64,000 nt of DNA from Tyto alba (Eukaryota; Chordata; Aves; Strigiformes; Tytonidae): contig NW_024881327.1 in the NCBI RefSeq assembly GCF_018691265.1, positions 25,041,936 through 25,105,935 of the forward strand. Direction: 5' to 3'. This document shows positions 21,301 through 32,562 of the stretch, one piece after another; position 1 is the stretch's first letter; every line of letters starts with the position of its first letter. The notes beneath the pieces are model-generated. The model was not told where the DNA came from, made no database searches, and worked only from the letters and a program-made list of their open reading frames with translations. Both the position numbers and the translations under genes were made by a program.

Positions 21301-24300
21301 TGTATTTCTAAATTCCAAGCACTCCCAGTCACACATAGTATGGTAATGGAACACTATCAAACAATTTATGGGAAAAAAATTCTTTGTTCCTGTTCAGCCT
21401 GCAAATCAACATTTTCCATGAAGTGAGATTAAAATCTGTTAATTTGTACCAAAAAAAAAATAATTCAAAGTAGTAAATGCTTCTCTATCTTCAGGAAACT
21501 TGGTAGTTTTAAGCACAAGAAAAATTGTCAAGGTTTTTTTAAAGCATAGAACCATTCCTACCCTATTTTAATGTCACCTCCAGCTCAGGTGTGACAGTTA
21601 CACAACTCAATCTTTCCTGTGCCTGTCTCTGAAAATTATCAACACATTTAGCATAGGAAAAGTAAGGAGTTTCTTGCGTGAACAAAAGTAATTTTGTGTA
21701 TCTGAAGTCACTGAAATAGAAGTGGAAAAAATTGAAATAGTGCAGATAACAAAGGTAGTTACCTGAATTGTCTCTCTTCATGAACTGTGATTATGATGCT
21801 GTTACTTCTGCCTAGGACAGGTTTATGATGTTTACATTGGTTGGTTGGTTGTTTTTTTACTATATATTACAAAAACTTTGGAATTCCATACCTTTTAGTT
21901 AGAAATTACAACAGTCTTTAATTGTGCACTTGGCAACCTAAACCATAGCAAGACAGATACTGCAGCAGAAATGCAGTGGGGGGCGTGTGAGTGTGTGTAA
22001 TGGTAACAAGAATTGTGGACTCTAACTGAAATCTTTCATTTCAGGAAAAGATAACAGTGAAACAGAAGGATGGGTAGTCTCTTCCGAATCTTGTAGCTTT
22101 TTGTCTATTGGTGCAGAGTAAGTGTCCTGATTCTCACTATCTGAAAGCTCTCCTCAGGCAGCAATTAAACATTAAACCTCAAATTGCCAAATGTTATAAT
22201 CTGTAACAACATGAAAGCCATCAGGGATTAGTTTGTTGGGCTGTTTTGAGGGGTTTTTTTGGCCAGTCCTGTTTTTTGCCAGTTTATTTAATTGAACAAA
22301 TTAATGTAAAAGAAGAATTATGTGTTCAGAAAGTAACAGTAAAGATGACTTTACTGTTGTAAAGTAAATGCCTCTTACTTGTTGCTTTAAACCTAGTTAT
22401 CCATATATCTTGTTAATTTTAGCCTGGCTTGCAGCAGAATCCTTGTATTGCAAAATAATTCTTCAACTATGAAAGGTTACATTTGTAGCTCACAGGCTAG
22501 ACTAACCTGAACTATAGCATCTGCTGTCTGATGAGCCAGCCTCAGCCTCCTTCTTTGAAAATAACTGATGGGCACCTGAAACTATTTCCATGCCTGCAAA
22601 CACCCATCACAGCCAAAACATTCATGTTACCTCTCTAGCTAAGATACATACTCCAAAAAGATACTTTCTCTGGACAAGAACAGAAGGGTAAGAGGCTCTT
22701 CGGGAGACTGCAAATTGATTTTCAGAAGTTTGGAGTGGAAGGCAGTTGTGAATTAGAACATAATTAAAATAATAAAGATTATGAAGAAGCATATTTAATT
22801 TCCTAATCAGACATTATAAAAATGTGCATTTGGGAACTAGACTAATAAGTAAAGTTTGATCCTCTTCAAATACAAAACGGAAAAATTGCATAAAGAACAC
22901 AACTACTGAATAAAAAGAAATGTAAAGCAAAATTAGGAAGAAATGTGACTGAATAGAGGTCTTTTATTCCATTCTGCAGTGGTTTATTATAAGTGTGGTG
23001 TTCTGTTGCTGTAACTCCTGCCCTGTCTCTGTAGGAACTATTAGCTGTTGGTAACAGGGGCTTTCCTGAGACAATTTATTCTACATATGGATAAGAATAA
23101 CCATTTCCTGAATCTTCAAAATCTCTGTTAAGAGAAGCATACCATGTAGGACCGTCAGCTGAAGCCTGTGGGTTTTAAAAAAAGCAATTTTGTCTAAACT
23201 TCTGCTGTAGCTAGTGCTGCTGTCTTCTAATGCTAATATCTGATAAGTGAATAATTACAGATTTGCTCACCTCTGATTTATATGTCCAGAATATTTCAAT
23301 ATTTTGGGATAGATTTAGATTAAAAGTGTTGGAATAGCCACCTGAGGACTCACTAAAGGATCTAGAAAAATGTTTAACAAGGTTAAACATTGTAACATAA
23401 TATACCTAATACTACTCCATATTTCTTCGGATATGAAAACTGAAATGTACAATTCCAGTCTGCTTTATGTCATTCAAGGGTAGCTGCATATCACCACTAG
23501 CTGGATATTTCTTTAGATATTGCCTTGTGGGGCAGGATTTTTTTGGCTACCATCTTTATTCTTGACTGTTTTTTAATATTGCATTACAGTGTTTATTAGC
23601 TGTCATAGAAAAGTCCTCTGGTATTGATCCAGGACTGAATTATTAAAATTTATTTAATCTGAATTAAGCCTGTACTTGACTGAGTACTGTATCTCTCACA
23701 TATAGGATGAATATCATAATTATCTGGTACTAAGTATTAGTTTACTGCTTTTGGGTGTTAATTCAGACTGTTTTAGTAAGGGTCACTTGTCTTAGCGTGT
23801 TGGTCTTAAAATGCTCCAGGTCAAATCCTAAAATAGAAGCAAATTGTCATGTTAGAATGTTCAAAAGCATTTTTTCCTGTCAGTTGAATCTTGTTTATAT
23901 TCTAAAACTATCATCCAGGTTCAGGACATTTCTAAATGCTATGTATTTCTCTTTCAAGGTACTATCGTGAGGTCCTTCCTGGAGAGATTGTGAAAATATC
24001 CAGATATGATGTTCAGACGCTGGATGTTGTACCAAGACCTGAAGGAGATCCATCAGCATTCTGCATCTTTGAATATGTTTATTTTGCAAGACCAGACAGT
24101 ATTTTTGAAGGTAAGAAGATGTAACATGCAAAGCTCCCTAAACAGTGGGAGATGTTGTCCTGGAGAACAATGACTCTTGAAAGGATCTGGGATCATAGTA
24201 GGTTACCACTGAACGTGAGCTTGCAGAGCAGCACTGAGACAGAATGGGTTGGCACACTTCTTGAGGAGATAAAACTCCTCAGGAGGAGCATGTAGCATCT

Positions 24301-27300
24301 CCTTCCTGTTCCTGGCTGTGCATATGGCCTGTCAGGCTGCCTGTGTAGTCCTATGGAAGGGATGGAGACAGCCACAAACATGATTAAGGTAGAGGAAATA
24401 TCCCTTAGAAGTGAGAGACTTAAGGAAGGAACTTTATTGGTTCTTGGAAAACTTCTTAAAAATGAGACTTATGAAATAAGATCTACAAAACAACTTTCAT
24501 TTTGGCATTTTCTTTGCAAGAAAGGGTGATTTCAGGAAGATGTTTTTAATATAACTTGTAAATCTATGCATTATCTAAGTACTTGGGGTTGTCAGTCTAA
24601 TGCTTTTATTATCATTTCAGTAGAAGTCCTCCAAAATTGTCTCAGTGACAAGGTATTAGCCAGGGCTCTCATACCTAACAAACAAGCTCTTTGCTTTCTA
24701 CGGCCATGCCATCTGTTGATCTAATACAGCTCCCCACCCTTCTAAAGGCAGTTTCACCCTACATCCCTTTTTTTCATGATCCTCTTACCTTTCAGTATCC
24801 TAATTTCTTACAGTCCTTCGTACCACTGCTGTATCCTTTGCTGTGCTTCATCTCATCATAGTACTTCCAGTTCCCTTCCATGTTGCAAAATTTTTAAAAT
24901 CTTAAAAGCTTCTGAGGCCTTCTATCCCCTTACGAGATTTGGGGTGAATTTTGCCAACTGATTCAAAGTTAGTAAGTGGGCAGAGGCAGACAGGATTGCA
25001 CAAACTTTGTCTGCTGGAGAAACCAGCCTAAAAATAGAATATGCACATTATGAACAGGCAGGCGTAATTTCTACTTCTTTACTCCTGTAAATAGATTTTG
25101 TAACATGCACAGGGCCTTTAGTTACACGATTAGGGCAAACTGGATTTTAATTATCTGTGTAATGATATGAATGTGAATGTTAGAATATGATATTATGGGA
25201 AGAAGTGAAAAATTACCTTATGTGAGTGACTGCTTATTAGTTCTGGAGCTTTTCTCACTGACTTCTATGCCTGCAACTTGCCACAGAGATTTGTACAGCA
25301 AACTGAGAGGAAATACGAATTATGCATACCAGGAAACACACTTCTTGCTGTTCTTAGGTCAGATGGTGTATTCAGTCAGGAGAAGATGCGGGCAGCAGCT
25401 TGCTATTGAAGCTCCCGTGGAAGCAGACCTGGTCAGCACTGTTCCAGAGTCTGCAACCCCAGCAGCTCTTGGTTATGCTCAAAAGGTATATGTTAACTTG
25501 CTTTTTTTTTCCCCAAGCATATTTACACATATCCCTTTTTGTAATGGAGTTTAATGATATGGGTCATTAGCGTTTTGTGTTGATAAAGCTTTGTATCTTG
25601 AGTACACCTGGTACTCCTGTTGAGTCATCTGCACTTGTTTTTTCGGTTGTTATTCTACTATATTAAGATATTTCAAAGTTTTTTGATTACTGTGAAGTCC
25701 TACTAAGTCCTGAGGTTGCTTTGAAAAAACAGTAACTGAGAATAACCAGTTCTTTAGATACTAATTCTGTTTAATTGTCTCCTGTTTACAGTGTGGACTA
25801 CCATATGTTGAAGTACTCTGTAAAAATCGGTATGTAGGAAGAACATTTATCCAGCCAAATATGAGGTTACGGCAACTTGGTGTTGCAAAGAAGTTTGGCG
25901 TTCTGTCTGATAATTTTAAAGGCAAGCGAGTTGTTATCATTGATGATTCCATTGTGAGGGGCAATACTATTTCACCTATAATAAAACTACTGAGAGAATC
26001 AGGAGCCAAAGAGGTAAGTTAATTTTCAGTCAGTACAATACAGATGTAAATAGAAGATTGGTGGGAGGGTAAAGCAGAAGGGTTTTGCCTTCATTTGTAC
26101 TATATATTGTTGCCTTATTTAAAAGGACAAGTGTGCAAAAAAGTAATGGCTAGTGCCTGTTTATTGTGAAGACAGGTTAAAAAGTCTCCTTTGTGTGACT
26201 GATGTTGGGGTGATTAAGGGGAGAGGAGCAGGTCTCCATTTATAAAGCACTGTCTGGCAAATAAAGAGAGAATGGAAAACAAATTAGTTAAGATCAGAAA
26301 ATCAAGCATTGGTGTGGTATCCCTGACGTATGTGTGACTTGTGACACTGAATTAAGTACAACCACATACTGCAGTAAATACCACGTGCCTTAAGTCACCA
26401 GAGCACAATTTTTTTAATTGATTAAGATTTTTTTAATTGAAATGGAGTGTGCAAGTCTGTCACTGGAACAAAAATGTTCTGTGTATTTGACTCTGTAAAC
26501 TGAAACATGGGCATCAAGGATTGAACACCATAGAATAAAAGCAAAATCAGGATGGCACCTTTCAATAACATTAGGAAATACTTTTAACCCTTCCATGCCT
26601 TTTGTGCAGTGCTGTGTTCTGTTCTTTGTGATGATTAGGCAGAACTGGGATTTTGCTATTGTGCTATGATCTGCTGACCTTCACCTCAGAGCAGTCTGGT
26701 TTGAAACTGTATTTTTATTCAGGTGCACATTCGTGTGGCTTCACCTCCCATAAGATTTCCTTGTTACATGGGAATAAACATTCCAACTAAAGAAGAACTC
26801 ATTGCCAACAGACCTGAATTTCATGATCTTGCAAACTATATAGGTAAATGCTATTCTTTTTTTTTCTCAGAGAGAGTTTTCACCTGTAGGTATTTTACTG
26901 TCTACATCAAAATAAAGCACAACACATCATGGCAACAGTGGCAAAACTGACTAAAAAATCATCAGGTTGATAGACTAGATCTCTGCATTTTGAGTACCCT
27001 ATGGATCAAACCAATTTAGCTACACACCTTTTTTTAACATAGTGAATTATATTTCTCCAAACAATAGAAAGATTAGAATAATTGAATAATCATAAGTTAC
27101 AAGTAAGGTGTGTCAACATAGCTTTCCAATACTTAGAGCTCCTTCAAGTCCTTATAAACAAGGAGCTACTGCAGGCAAAATACCAGGAAGAAAATGTGTG
27201 GTGAAAATCTGTCCTGTAATGAAAAGCTAATGTAGTTTCACTTTCATGAGATATTCATAAAAAGATGTCCAGAATTTATAAACACCCACTGATTTTTCTA

Positions 27301-28415
27301 CAAATTTATGTAAATAATTTTAACTGCATTATATATTTCACTTTGAAATAAATGACATTTGAAACTAATCAAAGAATGATAAATACACTCAAATCTCTAG
27401 AATGAGTCAAGTTTGCAGCAGAACAAAAGAAGAACCAACAGCTAATGTTGCCTGTGATGTGGTAAGTAACGTGCTCTTCATCAGGATATCAGCTAGAGAA
27501 GTCATGTGAAGGCATGTGAGTGAGGAGATCTACTATATATGGCCTATTGTGCTGCAAAGTATTTTTAAAAAATAATTAAGAAAATATCTGTGGTTGCAGT
27601 TAGGAAACTGTAAAATCTGATTTTCTGTTTTAAATACATTTTTTTCCCCAAAAATTATTGTGAAGGCATGGTGAAATATTCCAAGTTTGCGGGATCTCAT
27701 TTTTAAGTATTATCCACAAAATAACGAGTGCAAACGATAGAAAGCTGATGATGTGAAAAGGCTAACAAACTCGCCTTTGGCTAGAACATTTGGATGAACT
27801 GCATACTGAATTTAACATGATGGTCTTCCCCTCCTCCAAGTCCCAGTAGGGGTTCGTAGTCCCAGAGGCATGTAGTTTGGGATGTACCAGCCACACAGAG
27901 ATCTGCCTCCAGACCCGAACTACAGGGTAACTCTGGGAAACTGCGGGGAGTTTAGGGAGTCGTAATACGCACTCTGGACTTTGCTTCTATTTTTGCGGTA
28001 TGCATGGCATGTTTGTTCCTGACTCAGAGCCTTCTGTCTAGATTTACTGAAACCTAGTCCACTCCCTGCACAAAGAATTTGAGAAGGGCAAGGCTTATTA
28101 TTGTCTGATAATTCTTCATATCCCTTCTCTTAAGGTGAGGTGATCCACCGCCGCACAATAATGCGACTGCATTTCCAAAGAGCATTGCGTTTGGTACGAT
28201 ATTGCAGCTTTTAACTGATGAATCCTTTATTTTCTCTAGGAGCAGACAGTGTTGTCTATCTTTCTGTGGAAGGGCTGGTATCGTCCGTGCAAGAAAGCAT
28301 CAAAGCAAGGCAAGAGAATGAGAACAGCCTTAAAACCCAGAAGTCGCGTGTTGGAAAGATTGGTCACTGCACAGCGTGTCTCACTGGAGAGTATCCCGTA
28401 GAGCTAGAATGGTGA
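15258..28415 (+). CDS. PPAT: PPAT, amidophosphoribosyltransferase, exons 2-11 (5' exon outside window)
   Basis: Catalyses glutamine + PRPP to 5-phosphoribosylamine, the first committed step of de novo purine synthesis, in the cytosol. Ten exons are joined in phase: 15258-15324, 18806-19012, 20410-20522, 20642-20787, 22045-22117, 23959-24110, 25358-25485, 25792-26013, 26723-26843, 28240-28415, about 467 residues (the vertebrate enzyme is ~510-517). It starts inside HRGQESAG. Glutaminase motifs: [29 protein letters not shown]. PRTase motif: DDSIVRGNT. Cysteines in RRRCGQQ, FPCYMG and the C-terminal GHCTACL match the four Fe-S ligands known for the avian and Bacillus-type enzymes. The propeptide and nucleophilic Cys are on the missing first exon. 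In chicken, PPAT and PAICS share a divergent promoter, so both are expected left of the window. AASDH follows on the same strand. Confidence 0.97.
15325..18805. other. PPAT: PPAT intron 2, non-coding
   Basis: No further exon is needed by phase. Scattered short open frames show no recognisable protein. Contains the short direct repeat at 17253-17291. Confidence 0.7.
17253..17291 (+). repeat. Two-copy direct repeat of 19-20 bp
   Basis: AT-rich units of 20 and 19 bp in tandem, differing by one A in a homopolymer. Lies in PPAT intron 2. Confidence 0.85.
18806..19012 (+). CDS. PPAT: PPAT exon 3
   Basis: 69 whole codons of the glutaminase domain: GHTRYSTSG and AHNGEL, which bind glutamine. Acceptor CCCAAAG, donor AAG|GTTAGT. 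Confidence 0.96.
20410..20522 (+). CDS. PPAT: PPAT exon 4
   Basis: Acceptor TCTTAAAAG, donor AG|GTGAGG. Encodes [16 protein letters not shown] and the segment up to DWVA of the glutaminase domain. Confidence 0.95.
20642..20787 (+). CDS. PPAT: PPAT exon 5
   Basis: Encodes the [20 protein letters not shown] segment of the glutaminase core. Donor AAAG|GTAAAC is followed at once by a TA/CA simple repeat. Confidence 0.95.
20795..20838 (+). repeat. TA/CA dinucleotide-rich microsatellite
   Basis: Repeated CATATA/TATATA units a few bases after the PPAT exon 5 donor. Other PPAT introns (19013-20409, 22118-23958, 24111-25357, 26014-26722) show nothing beyond AT-rich sequence. Confidence 0.8.
21112..21240 (-). 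mobile_element. CR1-type LINE 3' fragment, minus orientation
   Basis: The plus strand reads AGAATCACAGAAGGGTTGAG, then a GGTTGGAAAGGACCTCTGGA block and GCTCAAGCAGGGCCA. This is the reverse complement of the well-known avian CR1 3' end. Only about 130 bp are left, with no reverse transcriptase. Boundaries are approximate. Confidence 0.75.
22045..22117 (+). CDS. PPAT: PPAT exon 6
   Basis: Encodes [15 protein letters not shown]. Donor GA|GTAAGT. The codon split across the next intron is GAG (Glu), where the human protein has Arg in my recollection. Confidence 0.94.
23959..24110 (+). CDS. PPAT: PPAT exon 7
   Basis: Encodes [17 protein letters not shown] to [12 protein letters not shown], the end of the glutaminase domain and the linker into the transferase domain. 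Donor GAAG|GTAAGA. Confidence 0.95.
25358..25485 (+). CDS. PPAT: PPAT exon 8
   Basis: Encodes [13 protein letters not shown] (an Fe-S ligand Cys by homology) and [15 protein letters not shown]. Donor AAAAG|GTATAT. Confidence 0.95.
25792..26013 (+). CDS. PPAT: PPAT exon 9, PRPP-binding loop
   Basis: 74 whole codons, including [23 protein letters not shown] and the PRPP-binding signature DDSIVRGNT. Confidence 0.96.
26723..26843 (+). CDS. PPAT: PPAT exon 10
   Basis: Encodes [19 protein letters not shown] (Fe-S ligand Cys by homology) and [13 protein letters not shown]. Donor ATAG|GTAAAT. Confidence 0.95.
27860..27938. repeat. Imperfect inverted repeat in PPAT intron 10
   Basis: The left arm 27860-27882 (TCCCAGAG, TGTAGTT) and right arm 27913-27938 (AACTACA, CTCTGGGA) are reverse complements with small gaps. 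The block is more GC-rich than the intron around it. The ACTAC and TCCCAGA words resemble the ZNF143/THAP11 promoter motif; function unknown. Confidence 0.45.
28240..28415 (+). CDS. PPAT: PPAT exon 11, C-terminus and stop
   Basis: Encodes [20 protein letters not shown], a variable basic stretch, then [17 protein letters not shown] with the final two Fe-S cysteines and TGA at 28413-28415. Confidence 0.96.
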
Positions 28416-29250
28416 ATTTTTAGTGGATGGACATCAGTTCATCTGTCATTGAATGTACCTTTTTCAAAGACGCCTTCTTGCTGATAGTCTTACATTTAGG
28501 TAACACGGAAAGCTTATTACAACTAATTACTGTTACTAAAACACATCTTTACAGTAAATACTTACCGAAAGTCCGATGTGCTGATGAAAACAATGTAAGC
28601 AGATTAAAATCATATAGTTTTGATGCACAGTTGTGCGTTCTATTTTCTCGTAAAATATTATAAAAACCAAAGGTTTTTTAATTATGTAGCAGTCCCAGAG
28701 TTTTTTGTTTCGGTCTTGGCCTGAAAGATGTCCCTGTTAGACTTGTTCATAAATCGTGAATCATGTGGTATAATTTCAAAGTCTTAATGCAAAAGTATGT
28801 GGGGTTTGCTTTTCTCCTTAGGAAAAATACCAGATTCTGAAGAACCAAATTGTTTCCTCAGCAGTTCTGGCTTAGGCTTTTTATGAATAGAAGTACCTAA
28901 CTTTTGCATATATAGCTAAACAGCCTTTATTAATCAAACCCTTTGTAACAGATTCTATGAACATAAAGTCTATCATATGATTTTTAAAAATGAAGACTCA
29001 GGGAAATTCTCAGCCAAAAGCTCTCTAATTTTATAACTTTAAAATTTTTTTTTGAAGTTCAAAAATCTATCTTCATGTGCTTTTATCAGTTGCCAGTAGG
29101 ATGTGGAAGGAGAAAAAATACTTGGCACTGCCATTTTTTTCTGTTTTACGTCTTGTTTTCTCCAGGATAAGTCCTGACAATTTCTGAAGTCTGAGCTAAT
29201 GCTTGGTGTGCTTTTCGTATGTCAACATCCAAACTAAACTGAAAAATAAA
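28416..29250 (+). other. PPAT: PPAT 3' UTR (putative)
   Basis: Follows the stop codon. The clearest AATAAA is at 29245-29250. AT-rich with no other gene. The exact cleavage site cannot be read from the sequence. Confidence 0.55.
29245..29250 (+). terminator. Candidate PPAT polyadenylation signal
   Basis: Canonical AATAAA about 830 bases after the PPAT stop. Confidence 0.5.
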
Positions 29251-30999
29251 GTCACTTTTCATTTTTAACAGTAAAAACAATGTGTCAGCTGAAGATTATG
29301 AGTTGTTTGGGGTATGGTCTTATTTTACTACATTACTGCTGTTACAATAATTGCAATGGTTTTTCTAAAAAAAAAAAAAAAAGTGTTGAAGAACCATTAG
29401 CTATTCAATGCCTTGTATTTTTTAATTGGTCACAATTACATGGTTACTTGTATACGTGAAGATGACTTAGACAATGAACCACTAGCTGAAAATGGAAATG
29501 CACCTTTTGAAAACTACTGCAAAGTTATGCACAATTGTAAAAATATTTTGTATACCTCAGGTTTTTTCACTGAATATCAGCAATTTAATTTTAGATTTTC
29601 TATTTAATATAGTGTATTTTGGCCTTATAATTATTTGTGGCACTATTAAAAAAAAAAGTTTAAGAGCTTCTTCCTTCCCCACCGTCTTCCACATAGTTGA
29701 GAATTACAGCACTGATTATTAAATTCAAAAGGGATCTTTCTTACATGGGATTTGTAGCAATTGTGCCTGATAGACAATCAAAACACACAAGTCCCAATTC
29801 AAGAAAGCATGTATGTACATTTAATGAGGTCAAGACTTTGCCTTGTGCAGTGGAATTGGAACTTACTTGCAGGCAAGCCTATGGGAGAATCTAGATTTTC
29901 ATGAGCATTGGGCTCTGTGTGTTCTTCACCAAAGCCCAGATCTGCACATTGGGGGACGTATGTGAATCTCTTCTGTCTGATTAGCAAGTTTGTTTTTTTA
30001 ACAGAACTGTAACAGTTCATCTGGATACTAAATTGAGCAAAAAAAGAAGAGGTTGGAGTCACTCTGACTTCCCCTCTCTTCCAGATTAACCAGGTAGGAG
30101 TGTGAGAAAATAGAAAAACTGTCATTAACATTTTTCACCTTTATTCTTTCATGCCCTCAAAAAAAGCAATGACTTTTAAAAGAAGGGATAAGTCAAGCTC
30201 TTAGGTTATAGATACGTGTGAGGAGCCCTTTCTACTTGAGATAACAGTTTAGGTGCACAGATTAACAAGGTTGCAAGCAGAAGTCTTATCAATTTATCTG
30301 ACATTGTCAATAGAACAGACTGTAAATGAAACTTGTGCAAGTACTCTAACATGTTTTCAACAAAACTGGTATTTTTGAAGTCTGGCAATAATTGGTTAAA
30401 TGTCATTTGAGCATTAGGTGACACAAGTCTGATTTCATTGAGTCCTAATGCTTTTTCCCCTCCGTGTTATGCATGTGAAATGACAGGGTCTTCTATGGTA
30501 CGCACTGTCATTTTTAGAAGCACTACATGCCTAATCTTTAGTACCTATTTTTCAAAACCTTAAGATAAAGGGAAGATGCTGTTCAAGTGTCACTTTATTC
30601 CCCAACAACTGGATTTATGCTTCAGATTACCAGGCCGTTTTTTATCACATACACCAGACACACACACACATGCAGTGAGCATGTTTGAGGGAGCAAACCC
30701 TGGGTTTAGGTGTTGTTATTTGTATTATTTTCATGTTTTACTGTGAAACTGTTTCTGCTGTATTACCAATGTGCAACTGTGCCAAATTATCGTTTACAAA
30801 ATGTGACAAAACTGTAGAAAGCAAATGTCTCAACTTTTCCCATGCTTAATATTAAAAACGGTTATGAACTGGTCTTCTCGTTCTCTCCCTTCACTGCACT
30901 CGCTGGCACTACGCATCGAAGCTTTCTTTAATAAAGTCACGCTGACAGCGCACCTCGAAGCTGAAGTAATTTCGTGTTTCATATTGAGCCACCCACCGT
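29251..30999. other. PPAT-AASDH intergenic region
   Basis: Non-coding AT-rich DNA with a short CA run near 30657-30670. No recognisable gene; composition shifts sharply to GC-rich at about 31000. Confidence 0.55.
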
Positions 31000-31950
31000 T
31001 GTCCCGTGCCCCCTCCCAGCGCCGGCTCCCCCTCTGCTCCCCGCTGGTGCCCCCGAAGCCCAGCCGAGGGGGAAGCACGCCCCGGTTCGCCCCGCCGGCA
31101 GCCCGGCAGGGGCCGCTCCGGGCCCCGCTCCCCACCGCCGCAGCCTCGGCCGAGGCGCGGAGCGTTACCAGCCGCCCGCCTCGCAACGGCCGCGGCAACG
31201 GCTGAGCCACCGCCCGCCCAAACCCCCCACGGCGAAATGGCGTCCTTGCCCCGGCCCACCGGCAGGGAGGCCCGTACCATCTCCGGGGAAAAAAGGGAGG
31301 GACGGCACGGAGATAGAGACGAGTGAGTAGTGAGCGTGGCGGGGGAACCTCGCCCTTCGCCCCGGCCCCCTGCGGTTGTTTTAGCCCTCTTTCTCATATC
31401 TGATGAAAAGTTGCCGGGGAACCGGAGAGGGCTGCGACGGCACTGGCGCACCCGCCGTTCCTCCCACCCCCAGAATAAAATGGCGCCTCCTCACGCAGGC
31501 CGCTGGGGGACTAGGCGCAGTTTTGTGGGTGCCCGCAGAGTGCGACGGCCACCGGCCAATGAGAGCGCCGCCTTACTGCGGGGTCGGGCAGGACTAACGC
31601 TGTCCCGCCAATCAGGAGCGCTGACCTTCCGCTGCCCGGCGGCGGCGGGCTCCGGGCGGCGCAGCGCGGCCGGTGCCCTGAGCCCCCGCTGCTGAGGGGG
31701 GGCTCGGAGCGCAGCCGCCCGCCCCGGCAGCGGCCAGGTCGTGTGTGGAACCGGGGGAGTGGGAGGGTGGTGGAGGAGCCGCCGGCCCTCGCTCGGCAGC
31801 GCGGCGGAGGCGAGAGGGGGCCGCAGCCCGCAACCTTCCGCTTCGCAGGTCGGTCGTCCGGGACGGGAGGGCCCGCGGGGCAGAGGCAGGCGCCGGCACG
31901 GGCAGTGCCCCCAACGCCTCGGCCACCGGCGCACTGAGCATTCTGCTTGC
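31000..31950 (+). promoter_or_regulatory. AASDH: CpG island, AASDH promoter and 5' untranslated exon region
   Basis: About 950 bp of dense CpG sequence. Two CCAAT boxes (31556-31560 and 31608-31612) and two ATGGCG words in YY1-like context (near 31236 and 31480) point to a TATA-less housekeeping promoter. Many long open frames on both strands come from GC bias and lack any family resemblance. AASDH coding begins at 32333 after a splice acceptor, so the first exon is non-coding and lies in or just after this island. Confidence 0.75.
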
Positions 31951-32321
31951 AAAGGAAGGATTCGTATTTCACAGTTCTGTTAAAGAGGAAGTAATCAGTA
32001 AAGTTGTGTTTGTAATAAAGTTATTAATTCAGTTGCGCCTAGCTTTATAAATAAAGGTATAATGGTGAGGAACAGACTACCTCTGTGCAATGAAATCTTA
32101 GTGAATTGCTGTACCCCGGGCCTTAGGATAAGACCGGTGGCAAACCATAGGATTATTAAGCTTTACACTTTTACAGTATAAGATGTGGTGAAGCTGTGTG
32201 CTTTCTGCCGGGGAGTTTCTTCATTGCTTGTGTTTTGTGTGCTTGTATAACTTGACTAAGGTATTAAAAGTTAGGAGGTGACAGTGCAGTCTGGTTTGTT
32301 AATCTTTCAGGGGGATTGAGG

Positions 32322-32336
32322 ATGCAGCTGAGATGA
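32322..32336 (+). promoter_or_regulatory. Short upstream ORF overlapping the AASDH start
   Basis: A four-codon frame whose TGA overlaps the main ATG as ATGA at 32333-32336. It is on the same exon (acceptor AATCTTTCAG ending at 32310). Its ATG has a purine at -3. It could lower or gate translation by reinitiation; this is inference. Confidence 0.55.
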
Positions 32337-32562
32337 CCCTTCAGGAACTGGTGAATCAGGCAGCTAGCCTGTACTCTGATAGAAAAGCAGTTTGGTTCGA
32401 TGAATGCAATGACAAACCTCCAACTTTCTACACGTATGCAACGGTGGTTAAGCTTGCCATGGAATTAACAGCTTTCCTTCAGAAGCACTGTGATCTGCAA
32501 GGAAGACATGCAGTAGGCCTCTACTGTTATCCAGGAATAAACGTACCATCTTGGATCTTAGG
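32333..32562 (+). CDS. AASDH: AASDH exon 2 (first coding exon)
   Basis: Start ATG at 32333, MTLQELVNQAASLY. Ends SWILG at donor GG|GTAATG. N-terminal adenylation subdomain. Confidence 0.95.

Noticed and set aside
27843..27866. GGTTCGTAGTCC resembling a tRNA B box
   Set aside because: No acceptor, D or anticodon stems can be drawn around it, and the T-loop deviates at conserved positions.
30830..31972. Many open frames of 100-180 codons on both strands
   Set aside because: They lie in the CpG island, are Pro/Arg/Ala/Gly-rich in every frame, overlap each other and resemble no protein family. GC bias removes stop codons.
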